Shown: positions 41,101 to 53,100 of the stretch, piece by piece
Numbering within the stretch: position 1 is the first letter of the stretch
Layout: each line of letters begins with the position of its first letter
Source of the DNA: Sipunculus nudus
Taxonomy: Eukaryota; Annelida; Sipuncula; Golfingiida; Sipunculidae
Length of the DNA stretch: 64,000 nucleotides
Assembly: GCA_026874595.1 (NCBI GenBank)
Contig: CM049318.1
Span: 28,486,956-28,550,955 of the forward strand
Direction: 5' to 3'
The notes under the pieces: generated by a model
What the model was told of the DNA's origin: nothing
The model's database searches: none
Seen by the model: only the letters and a program-made list of their open reading frames with translations
Translations under genes and position numbers: made by a program

Positions 41101-44100
41101 GTGCGATGTGTTGGATTCCATCCGTCTGGGGATTATCTGCTAGTAGGAACACAACAGCAAACATGTAAGTTATTTCTGTTTTATTAACCAATGTGAGCAA
41201 AAACAGTGATTGTGATTTTGGTTGATTCCATGTACATCATGGAGTGTTTATTGTCCCTGGCTTCTGCAGAATGGGGGACATTGATTTGGGTTTGTATGTC
41301 TGTTTGTCCCTCAGTCAGGTTTTCATTTCCGTGCGATAACTTTCCAAAATATTATCCGATTTCATTTAGATTTTGATCAGTGATTGCTGTCATGCATACC
41401 TTGGTTTGGATCGGTTTTTGAGTGTCTGCCTGAAAATTTATTATCACCAGCTCCTAAACAAAAAAAAATTTCCCTTTGGTTCCCAATTCACAACCAAACT
41501 TATGACATGTGGAGACATCTTCAGGGGACAAAGAAAACTAGAACATGGCCACTATGGCATGAGGAGGCATCTTCAGTGGAAAACAAAAACTTAAACTTAT
41601 TCATGAGGCAAGCATGAAGGGACAACAAGAGATGGAAGCGGGGGACATAAATTCCACACATTTGCTTGTTTACAATAGAGACAAACAGGTAAAGGCAAAG
41701 TTTTATCATCTGATATCACTGACAATGCCAATCCCATCCTACTGTGCACTTTACACCAAATCTTACTGGCCTTTTCATTCTTTTAGCTCTCCTCAGCCAA
41801 CTGGGGAGCATACATGTTGGGAAAGTAAAAACTAGATCTTACTTTTCCAACTGGACAAGTGCTTTCAAAAGTTAATGTTGAGCCCTGCCTTCTGTTATCT
41901 AATATTATCACTGTTATAAATAGCATGTTTAAGGTATTATCACCACATTTTATAACTAAATGCTAACACTATACATTAATGCTCTCACTGCAATGTAACA
42001 ATGTTCATGTAAGTTATCATATGTTATCACTGGTTTTATAGTTACATTGTCTATAGGTTTGTAACTACAGTTAACATCACCAGTTACAGGATTGTGTTTC
42101 CTTATAAAAAGTAAAGTAAATCTGCCTCCGCCATGTTTCCATTAATTTCTTCTGCCTTAATTGCTTGGTTCATTCATACATAAGTGCCTGTACATTTGTG
42201 AATATTCCTTGATGACGTTCCAGAATCCACGTCATTCTGTTCATGATTGCACTAGTTATGTTGTGAACAAACAAACACACACAAACACACAAACAGGGAT
42301 GAATGCATGTCCTCCAGACAAAGGCAGTATCAGTGTATAGGTTGATTTGATTAAATATCAAGCAGTTTTAGTGACTATTTCTTATAATTTTATGTATGAT
42401 CTATGTCATATTTACTGATTTTGTTTAACTTCAGTGAGGCTGTATGATGTGAACACATTCCAGTGTTTTGTGGGATCACTACCAAATGACCAACACAAGG
42501 GGCCGCTGACATCAGTGAGTGAAACAAAACCTTCAAAATATATAGAAAAAGCATGTGACTGAACATCATGAACATAAAGAATAACATCATCAGCCTAACA
42601 CAACTCATATCCTAAATAAACATGCAACTCAGCATCATTATAAATATCTTGTAACTCATGATTTTCAGTATAAACAACATGTAACTCAAGGCAGTTATAA
42701 CAATAAATTATTACAATATAATTGCTTTTTAAATATATTTTTATGTATTCCAGTAATCATAATTACAAATTTTATGTGCTTCTAATTTTTTTAGATGGCA
42801 GACACAATTAGTGCACAGCCAGAGCATTTAAAAATATTCAAAGCTTTGAGCAAGCTGTTTCATATCTTCAGTTTTCATGTGTGTATGGTACATCTGGAGT
42901 TACATCACAACTGCTATTAACTGGTCCGTTCTTTGCAGGTGGCTTACTGTAAGAATGCCAACTTGTATGTCAGTAGTTCCAAGGATGGAGACATCAAAAT
43001 ATGGGATGGCGTCAGTAACCGAGTGGTCATCCAGTTCCCAAAGGCGCACAGTGGCCATGAAGTGTGTTCTACAGTATTCTCCAGGAACTCTAAGGTATTT
43101 AATATTTAATAAAATTGTTTTACAATAATGATTTAAGATAATGTGCTAGGCTTTTATTGGACAGTTTCATTGGTGTTAGTTATTTGAATGTGAGAGTATC
43201 TTAACCCAACTCCCCCCCCCCCCCCCCCCCCCCCACCCCCCAAAAAATGGGAGCATTTCAAAGTTGTCCGTGGTGGAATTACTTTGATTTTTAAATGTTT
43301 CTGATGAGCAGGCCTGCCAAATAATTCTTTTTAAAAAAGGTTTTGGAGTGTCTGTCTCACAAAATAATAAAACAAATATATTTCATTTTTGATATGATGA
43401 GTCAGCACATAAATTACTGGAATTTTTTGCAGCAACTGCCAGGTGCTGCCATCTGTTGAGCGTGGTTATTTGCACTTAGTCACCACAGACTTTAAAATCA
43501 TGCCAAACTTGTTGGCAGAAGCAGGGGAAATAAATTCCTTGAATTTACTAGTTACTCTTTTTTCCAGTGAAAATATTTGATATATACTATTTCTCTCCTG
43601 TTTTAACAGTCTAGTTAAAACAAGAATGGGACACTGCAATTTTTGTGTGTGCAAATGTCCACCATGTGACACAGAGTGTTGAAAATGCCCATAATAATTT
43701 CATGCAAGGGGTTTTCAATATATTTTTCTGACCTTTGGAGTGAGATATATGTATATATAGTGCACGGCACATCTTTTTTCAGTTTTTGATAAAAATAATT
43801 GGGATTGCCGCTTATTGTACTATTTTTTTTCACTCTTTAGATCAGAAATGGCTACTTTTTTATACCAGAGCACTTTCTTTTTTTTCAGTCTGTTGAAGTG
43901 TCCCTGTCTGGCTGACCACTAGACTGATCCTTATCAAGACATAATTGACATTACCATGACCTCAATGAATAATCATGCAAGCAACAATCAATTTACCATT
44001 GGCAACAGCAAGCCAATCACCAGACAAGCACAAAATTTGCATAATTTGTGTGACTCTCCCTAACAGAACACATGGTCTGCACCACTACCTGTGTCTACAT

Positions 44101-47100
44101 GTTTTTCTTGGATATTTATATTATACAAAGAAGACAGTATAAAACGTTCCAGGCCAAAGGTCGCAGGAGCTATTCTGCCAAATAAATAACTAGACATTTC
44201 TTGGCACCGCAGGTGCCAGAGTATCCCCAGACATAGTAGGCCCCCCCTCTTTATAAATAGACCCCCATTTTTAGCAGCATATACTGACACTTGGCATATT
44301 TATTGTTTCTTCCATCTTACAATCCACAATCTTGTGGAAGATGTTGGTCCTGTGACCTTGATCTTTTTAAAGATGTGTCCTGTGACCTTGACCTTTGACC
44401 TCATGACCCCAAAATCAATTCTGGTCTTGCTTTTCCAGTGGGACATATACAAGTCAAGTTTGAAATCCATACATCAATAAAAGCAGATATTATCATCCAG
44501 AAACTAATTTTTGGACAGATGGCTCCTGTGACCTTCACCTTTGACCTTGTGACCTCAAAATTGATAGGGGTCTTCCACTCTTGGCAGGTGAACTATATGT
44601 GCAAGATGAAAGATCTGGGATGAATTGTTTAGCTGAAAATGCATCCACAATCTTTTTAAAGAGGTTTCCTGTGACCTTGACCTTTGACCTCATGACCCCA
44701 AAATCAATTCAGGTCTTGCTTTTCCAATGGGTCAAATTCAAGTCAAGTTTGAAATCCATACATCAGTAAAAGAAGGAATTATCATCCAGAAACTAATTTT
44801 TGGACAGATGGCTCCTGTGACCTTCACTTTTGACCTTGTGACCTCAAAATTGATAGGGTTCTTCCACTCTTGGCAGGTGAACTATATGGGCAAGATGAAA
44901 GATCTGAGATGAATTGTTTGGCTGAAAATGCATCCTCAATCTTTTTAAAGAGGTTTCCTGTGACCTTGACCTTTGACCTCATGACCCCAAAATCAATTCA
45001 GGTCTTGCTTTTCCAATGGGTCAAATACAAGTCAAGTTTGAAATCCATACATCAATAAGGAAGGAATTATCATCCAGAAACTAATTTTTGGACAGATAGC
45101 TCCTGTGACCTTCACTTTTGACCTTGTGACCTCAACATTGATAGGGTTCTTCCACTCTTGGCAGGTGAACTATATGTGCAAGATGAAAGATCTGAGATGA
45201 ATTGTTTGGCTGAAAATGCATCCACAATCTTTTTAAAGAGGTTTCCTGTGACCTTGACCTTTGACCTCATGACCCCAAAATCAATTCAGGTCTTGCTTTT
45301 CCAATGGGTCAAATACAAGTCAAGTTTAAAATAAATACATCAATAAAAGAAGGAATTATCATCTGGAAACTAATTTTTTGGACAGATGACTCCTGTGACT
45401 TTCACCTTTGACCTTGTGACCTCAAAATTGATAGGTTTCTTCCTCTCTTGGCAGGTGAACTATATGTCCTAGATGAAAGATCTGAGATGAAATGTTTGGC
45501 TGAAAATGCATCCACATCTTTTTAAAGATGTGTCCTGTGACCTTGACCTTTGACCTCATAACCTCAAAATCAATTTGGGTCTTGCTTTTCCAATGGGACA
45601 TATATAAGTCAAGTTTGAAATCCATACATCAATAAAAGCTGAATTTATCATCCAGAAACTAATTTTTGGACGGATGGCTCCTGTGACCTTCACCTTTGAC
45701 CTTGTGACCTCAAAATAGATAGGGGTCTTCCACTCTTGGCAGGTGAACTATATGTGCAAGATGAAAGATCTGAGATGAATTGTTTGGCTGAAAATGCATC
45801 CACAATCTTTTTAAAGAGGTTTCCTGTGACCTTGACCTTTGACCTCATGACCCCAAAATCAATTTGGGTCTTGCTTTTCCATGGGTCAAATACAAGTCAA
45901 GTTTGAAATAAATACATCAATAAAAGAAGGAATTATCATCAAGAAACTAATTTTTGGACAGATGGCTCCTGTGACCTTCACCTTTGACCTTGTGACCTCA
46001 AAATTGATAGGGTTCTTCCTCTCTTGGCAGGTGAACTATATGTGCAAGATGAAAGATCTGAGATGAAATGTTTGGCTGAAAATGCATCCACAATCTTTTT
46101 AAAGATGTCCTGTGACCTTGACCTTTACCTCATGACCCCAAAATCAATTTGGGTCTTTCTTTTCCAATGGGACATATACAAGTCAAGTTTGAAATCCATA
46201 CATCAATAAAAGCAGGATTTATCATCCAGAAACTAATTTTTGGACAGATGGCTCCTGTGACCTTCACCTTTGACCTTGTGACCTCAAAACTGATAGGGGT
46301 CTTCCTTTATTGGCAGATGACTTACATGTGCAAGATGAAAGGTCTGAGATGAAATGTTTGGCTGAAAATGCATCCACACTCTTTTTAAAGATGTCTCCTG
46401 TGACCTTGACCTTTGACCTAATGACCCCTAAAATAAATTGGAGTCTTGCTTTCTCAATGGGACATATATAAGTCAAGTTTGAAATCAATACATCAATAAA
46501 AGCAGGAATTATCATCCAGAAACTAATTTTTGGACAGATAGCTCCTGTGGCATTGACCTTTGACCTTGTGACCCCAAAATTTATATGGATCATCCACTAT
46601 TGGCAAGTGAGCTATATATTCAAGATGGAAGACCTAGGATGAAAGTTTGGCTTAAAATGCATCCACAGTATCTTTTAAAATGCCAGTCCAGTGACCTTGA
46701 CCTTTGAACTCATGACCCTAGAACCTGTAGGGTTCTTACTTTAGTGGTGGGCCATACATAAGTCATGTTTGAAATCCATATGGCTATCAACACTGGAAAT
46801 ATCATAAGAGGTGTGTGATTTTCACCATATATGGCAATATTTAAGGTCAAGGCCACTATCATAGGAAAGGTCATGACCCCAATTTAAATAAACATCATCC
46901 CATAACCCATACCTATGTATATGCATAATATAAAAGAAATCTGTCCATTAGTTTTTGACTTATAATGCTCACAGTACTGTAAGGTGGTAATTTTGGGGGT
47001 ATTAAACGGCACGAAAACAAGTAAAGAATAATAGGTGGCGCCACCAGTTTCTGGAACATGACAACCCTATCCATGATCTTCCATCAACTTGATTTTGGGA

Positions 47101-50100
47101 TAAATCCATGCAAGATTTCTTGAGATATTAAAGAATTTGTGTGATTTTCCCAAAATTGGACCTATTCAAGGTCAAGGACACTCTCCTAGTAAAGGTCATG
47201 ACCTCATTTTAAATAGGCGTCGTCCTCTCACCCATATCTATACATATACCAAGTTTGGTAAAGTTCTGTGAAATATTTTTTGGGTTATCGCGCCAACAAG
47301 ATTTATATGCGGCGGCGGCGGGACCGGTATGAAAACATTGTATCCCCCGACTTTGTCTGGGGATACAATGTGTTACATTGCACTGAATTCATATGGGACA
47401 AATGATACAAAATATGGCAAATATTCATTACTTTGGAACAGAGATATATAGCAATTCCAACTTATGACATCAGTCAGTATCATAAGTGATCAACCTTTGT
47501 GACGTCTTTTTGACATCTGTCACAACCATAGACATGGAAAGCCTTCTAATTCTGTGCAAAGGCATATTTGGGGCTCATTAAAGTTATTAGGTCAAAGGGG
47601 CAGAACATAAGGCTGTGCAGTGTGTTGGTTAGGTCAATTGTATTGTATATGTTAGACTTGGAAAGTAGCAACATGATATTCAGAGTATCTTACGTGATGT
47701 TCATCAGCTGCATCTTATGACCCAAGGGCCACTTGTTTCTTTCTTTCTGTGGAAGTAATCATCTTCATTTATAATCTTCTTTCCTTTCAGTATGTCCTGT
47801 CAAGTGGAAAGGACTCGATGGTCAAGTTATGGGAGCTGTCTACAGCCCGCTGTCTCATTGCGTACACTGGAGCTGGCACCACCGGCAAGCAGGAACATCG
47901 TACACAGGCTGTGTTCAACCACACAGAGGATTTTGGTAAGAACCAACCAACAAGTTACCATGACAATATTTTTGTCCCTCTTGCCAGTTGTATAAGATAA
48001 CATGCAGTTATTTTTAGACTGCCTTCAACATATGCCTGTTTGTCAGCCCCACATTTTGTCAGCACAGCTGATTTCTACATCTGGAATCCGTATGAGATAA
48101 TTTACGCTGTAATCCTATTTCAGTCCAGAACTGCATGATCAGCTTACTTTAGTCTGAAAAATCCTGTGAGGCTGGCATTCATATTTCTACTCAAGCCAGG
48201 CCGTCATATTTAAGGATACTGATTGTGGGCTAGTTTGATTTTTCCCAATGTAGACCGTGCCTTTGTCCATAGGTAATCACATGTGGAAAGATACCATTTT
48301 TATCAAGGATGTATCATATTTAGACCATAGTATTACCAGATTTTTAAACTAGACAGACAAATACTGTAGATTCTTGCCCTTCCTAAAATGTGACTTGTGC
48401 TGCCATCTGATGAGTGAACTACAATTTAATATTTTTACAATGTTAGTTTTAGAATCTGGAACCTAGAACTTAATTTTCTGGGAGTGGAGCCCTAACATTG
48501 TGGAGGCCTAATTTGTCAATGTAAAATTTTCAAATGTTCTCTAGTCTTTTCAGTTACAGGTTTTCACAGAGATATAATACATCCATCCATCCAGTCCAGA
48601 TTGCAATACGCTCATCTCCTCTTCAAAGGGTGGGGGGGGGGGGGGGGGTAATTGAGAGTAATGATTACTGGTATGAGTCATATCACTGATATACTAGAAA
48701 ATTGGAAAGGGTATATTGCCACGTATTGTGTGGCCAGACCTATAAGGTAGCAACATCTGGTGTTCGATATGGAACCAATCTATATATTGGTTCTTTTGGC
48801 TGTATGTTTTGAAAGGGTCACGGCCCACGCACGCTCTGGGATCGTCCAACAATTTTGATTCAGAAAAGGACGTTGGCTGAGGCTTGAATGTAATAAGTGG
48901 CACTAAAAGGTAAAATACGATTGATTCTTCTAGTTCTGTGAATTGTGAGGTAATTTCTAACTTGATATTCTTGGAACTATCGACTTGGAATACAACAGAC
49001 CCTTGAAAAACTCTTATTATCGTCCAGGTATTTGTTTATGGCAACGACAGTCACAATAGTTGTCACCAAGGGCTTGGGGAAAAACCCAGGTGGTCACGGT
49101 CTGATTCACTCAGCTGTAACATGCTTTCAGTGGCACATGGACCTTCACTGACCGTCGTATAAAAATCATTGACAAACCGCAAAAATGCGTAAATGCTATG
49201 ACTGCAATAAAAAACATAGAAGTGTTGACATTCGAATTGATGATGATATGTATTGCATTGAATGCGCAAGTAAAAAATGGCCAGATATATATGCTAGAAA
49301 AAGAGCTGAAAAATCAGTAGTCAGCACATCTGACACTACCGAACTTGATGAACATGCTGAGTCCAGTGCTTGTAAAACTTCTGTTGTCCCAGAGATAAAC
49401 TATATAAACAACGAACTGTTGTGTTATATTGCCAATAAAATGGACATACTTCCTCATGACCTTCTGGTGAAATTTGTTGTGGATTTTTACAATGATGAAG
49501 AGGTAGAGGATGCAAAACATATCCTATATGAAAACTGTACAACAGATTCGCGAATAAAGTGGCGGAAAGGCGCCAACAAAAGGACCGCCAATGTTACTGA
49601 CATAATTGCGGTGATGCACGAGGTAGACCCCGATCGAATGCCAAAATTCTGTGCACTGGACTTGTCCCGCTTACCGCCCATTGATATAAACTCAGTTGAT
49701 GTCACGGGTATGATGAAAGAGATAAAACAAATAAAAGGGTCACTCTCAGGCAACATAAATGATAAGGAGATTGCTGGTTTACAACCAGAAATGAGTGACA
49801 TTCGTCAGCAAATGAAAGAATTGACACTTCATGTCAAAGCTTTAATGCCTTCCATGACGCAAGAAAAAACACGTGCATTTACGGAGGTGGTTGCATCCAA
49901 CGTAACACCAAAGACTACACCTCACGTAACACCAAGGCATGCGCCGAACTACGACTCGCCTACACTGACCCCTGCCGGACCCTCTCCCTTGACAGGATTA
50001 CCGTCAGAGAGCAGGCCTGACAAACAAGATGAAGTAGACCCAGGAGATCAGGTCATCGGTGAGGGTTTTACGAAAGTAGTTCATCGTAAAACTAACCGCC

Positions 50101-53100
50101 GAGGCAATTTTGTAGTTGGAACATCGTCTACACCTAGTAGCCAACTGACCACAAGGAAACGTCTTGTATCGCTATTTGTGACACGACTACACCCTGATAC
50201 CAGTGAGGAAGAGGTAAAATCATATGTGGAAACAAAATTCAGTGTTGTATTTGAATGTACAAAGCTAAAGACGCGATATGACACATATGCGTCATTCAAA
50301 CTAGAAGGTCGATGTGACCAAATCGCGCAATTTTATGAGCCTGACAGCTGGCCAAAGGATGTGTTAGTGCGCAGGTTCTTCAAGCAAAAGGAGAAAACCC
50401 AAACTCAACATGAGTGAAAATCTACATATATCCAAAATAAAATGTTCTACATTCAATTGCCGTGGATTTGACTCTTCTTTTTACGAGCTGCACAAATTAT
50501 GTGCTAATTCCCATATATTGTGTATACAAGAACACTGGCTATACAAACAAGAACTAATTACAAAGTTAAATGACTTGCATGCCGACTTTAGGGGAATTGG
50601 GGAATCACCTATGGACGCTGGAGATGGTATACGCCCGGGGCGTCCATTCGGTGGAGTAGCGATTCTTTGGCACAGGTCGCTTGATCAGTATATAACACCG
50701 CTTCCCCTCAATTGTGACTGGGCATGCGGCATAACACTTGACGTTTGTGGTAAAAAAGCTTGTTTCATAACTGTATACTTGCCATATGAGTCCTATGAAA
50801 AATGTGATTCATATATTGATTGTTTGGCTAACATTGATGTATTTGTTAAAAATCAATGTCCGACATCTGCTGTATACATCCTTGGAGATTTTAATGCTGA
50901 TATTAACAAAACGGGTTCTTTGTTTGCATCCATACTGAAACAGTTTAAAGACGATAATGGTTATGTCTTCTCTGATTATGTATTTCTTGATAATGTATTC
51001 ACATATGTAAGTGACTCTTGGTCTACTACCTCCTGGTTGGACCACTGTGTAAGTACCCAGGATGCTCATGGAGCAATCGATATGATTGATGTTTTATATG
51101 ATTATGTGACGTCAGATCACTTACCATTGTGCATGTCTGTTAATACCTCTTGCATACCTAGTGTAAAACATGAAGCTAGAACGTTTAGCTGTAAAAGACC
51201 AAACTGGGCAAAAACAAGTAAACAGTCACTGGTCGTGTATAATAACGCTGTTGCGAATGCAATACATGATTTTTCGGACCTCTTTCATGAGACTGAACGT
51301 TGTCAGAATGTCAACTGTCAGGATAAGAATCATTTATCCAAAATTGACCTGCAATATGATTTCTTAGTTAACGTAATGGTCAATAACGCAGATCGTTTTA
51401 TTGATAAATGTACATCTGGCTCAGAAAGGAAAAAGTATAAAACAATACCGGGGTGGAATGAGTACGCTCGAGACGCACATGGCGCTGCCAGAGACGCCTT
51501 TCTGGCATGGCAACGGGCAGGGAGGCCGACCAGCGGCCCTATCCATAACGTTATGGTACACACTAAGAGACTATTCAAGTATGCTCTTCGTCACTGTAGA
51601 CGACTGGAGGAGCAAGCCAAGGCGGACTCCTTAGGGCGGGCTTTAAGCGCAAAAAAACAGACAGAGTTCTGGACTGGAATTAAAAAATGTAAAAATCCAC
51701 GCCTACCGTGCACGCATACGGTTAGTGGCATCACAGGCGACAAAGAAATTTTAGACATGTGGCAGGCGCACTACAAATCCCTTTTTTCTTGCGTACATCA
51801 TGATGCTGAACAGTTAAATAAAATATCAAGCAATTTTAGATTGATCACGCATAATCAAAACATACGTGTAAGCGAGTCTGAAATGATGGTTGCTCTGTCT
51901 AAACTTAAATCCGGAAAGTCCTATGACCCAGATGGTTTAGGAGCAGAACACTACATTCACGCGAAGAACGCACTAGTACAACCATTATGTTCACTGTTCA
52001 CTTCACTCCTCGTACATGGTTATATGCCTGAACATATGATGTGCAGTATAATAGTGCCGGTAGTTAAGAATAAAACAAAGAGTATAACTGATAAAGCCAA
52101 TTACAGGCCCATAGCACTGTCAACTATAATGTCTAAACTCTTTGAGTTCGTGATTTATGAGAAAATTAAACACTTTGTTAATGTAACTGATAATCAGTTC
52201 GGATACAAAACGGGTCATGGCACAGAGCTTTGTGTAGGGTTGCTAAAAGAGATTCTTCGATTTTACCAGAAGATGGGATCACATATGTTTGTGTGTTTTC
52301 TCGATGCATCATCGGCTTTTGATAGAGTCTGTCACACCACATTATTCAACAAGCTTTTAAGAAACGGTGTTCCTTTATACCTTGTAAGAATCGTGTATTA
52401 CTGGTATATGCACCAAAGAATCTCTGTAAGATGGAACTCGATCAGGTCGGACTATTTCACAGCTACTAATGGTGTTCGACAAGGAGGGGTGTTGTCGCCA
52501 CTCATGTTCAATATTTACATGAACGATTTGAGCTCCAAATTAAACACACACTTAATTGGTTGTTGCATTGACAAAAAAATCATCAATCATCTTATGTACG
52601 CTGATGATATAGTAGTTTTTGCTCCGTCGGTCAAAGGTCTGCAAAAACTAATAAATATTGCCTATGACTATGGCATTTCGCATAACATCAAATTTAATAT
52701 GACAAAATCTTTGTATATGCACATAACGGGAAAAGATAAAATTTGGGCATCCTCTGATCCATGTCTCAAAATGGGACAAACGCTTTTATCCCCTGTCAAG
52801 CAATACAAATATTTGGGCTGCATTATCAACAGGAAACTGCAAGATGACGATGACATATTGCGACAAATGCGCCTACTGTACGTACGGGCAAATATGTTAA
52901 AACAAAAATTCAAACTTTGCTCGGAAACAGTTAAGATATTATTATTTAAAATGTTTTGTTACTCTTTATATTGTGCCAGTCTCTGGTGTAAATACAGAAA
53001 GTCCAGCATAGAAAAGGTGAAAGTGGCGTACAATAATGCTTTTAGGATATTTCTTGGCTTTCCAAAACACTGCAGTATCAGCAAAGAATTTATCAGTCGT

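Larger units (their letters stand above)
42515..44189 (+). other. CSTF1: CSTF1 intron 9 and the start of intron 10
   Basis: Intron 9 (42515-42938) has nothing recognisable. Intron 10 up to 44189 contains a 23-C run (43212-43234) and AT-rich sequence, no supported exon. Confidence 0.65.

Noticed and set aside
44438-46352. Repeated 60-70 residue open frames ([20 protein letters not shown] and similar)
   Set aside because: They are by-products of the 288-bp tandem repeat. They shift and stop irregularly and have no coding signature.
49314-52913. Minus-strand and alternative-frame open frames overlapping the LINE
   Set aside because: Shadows of the two LINE ORFs, with no recognisable domains.
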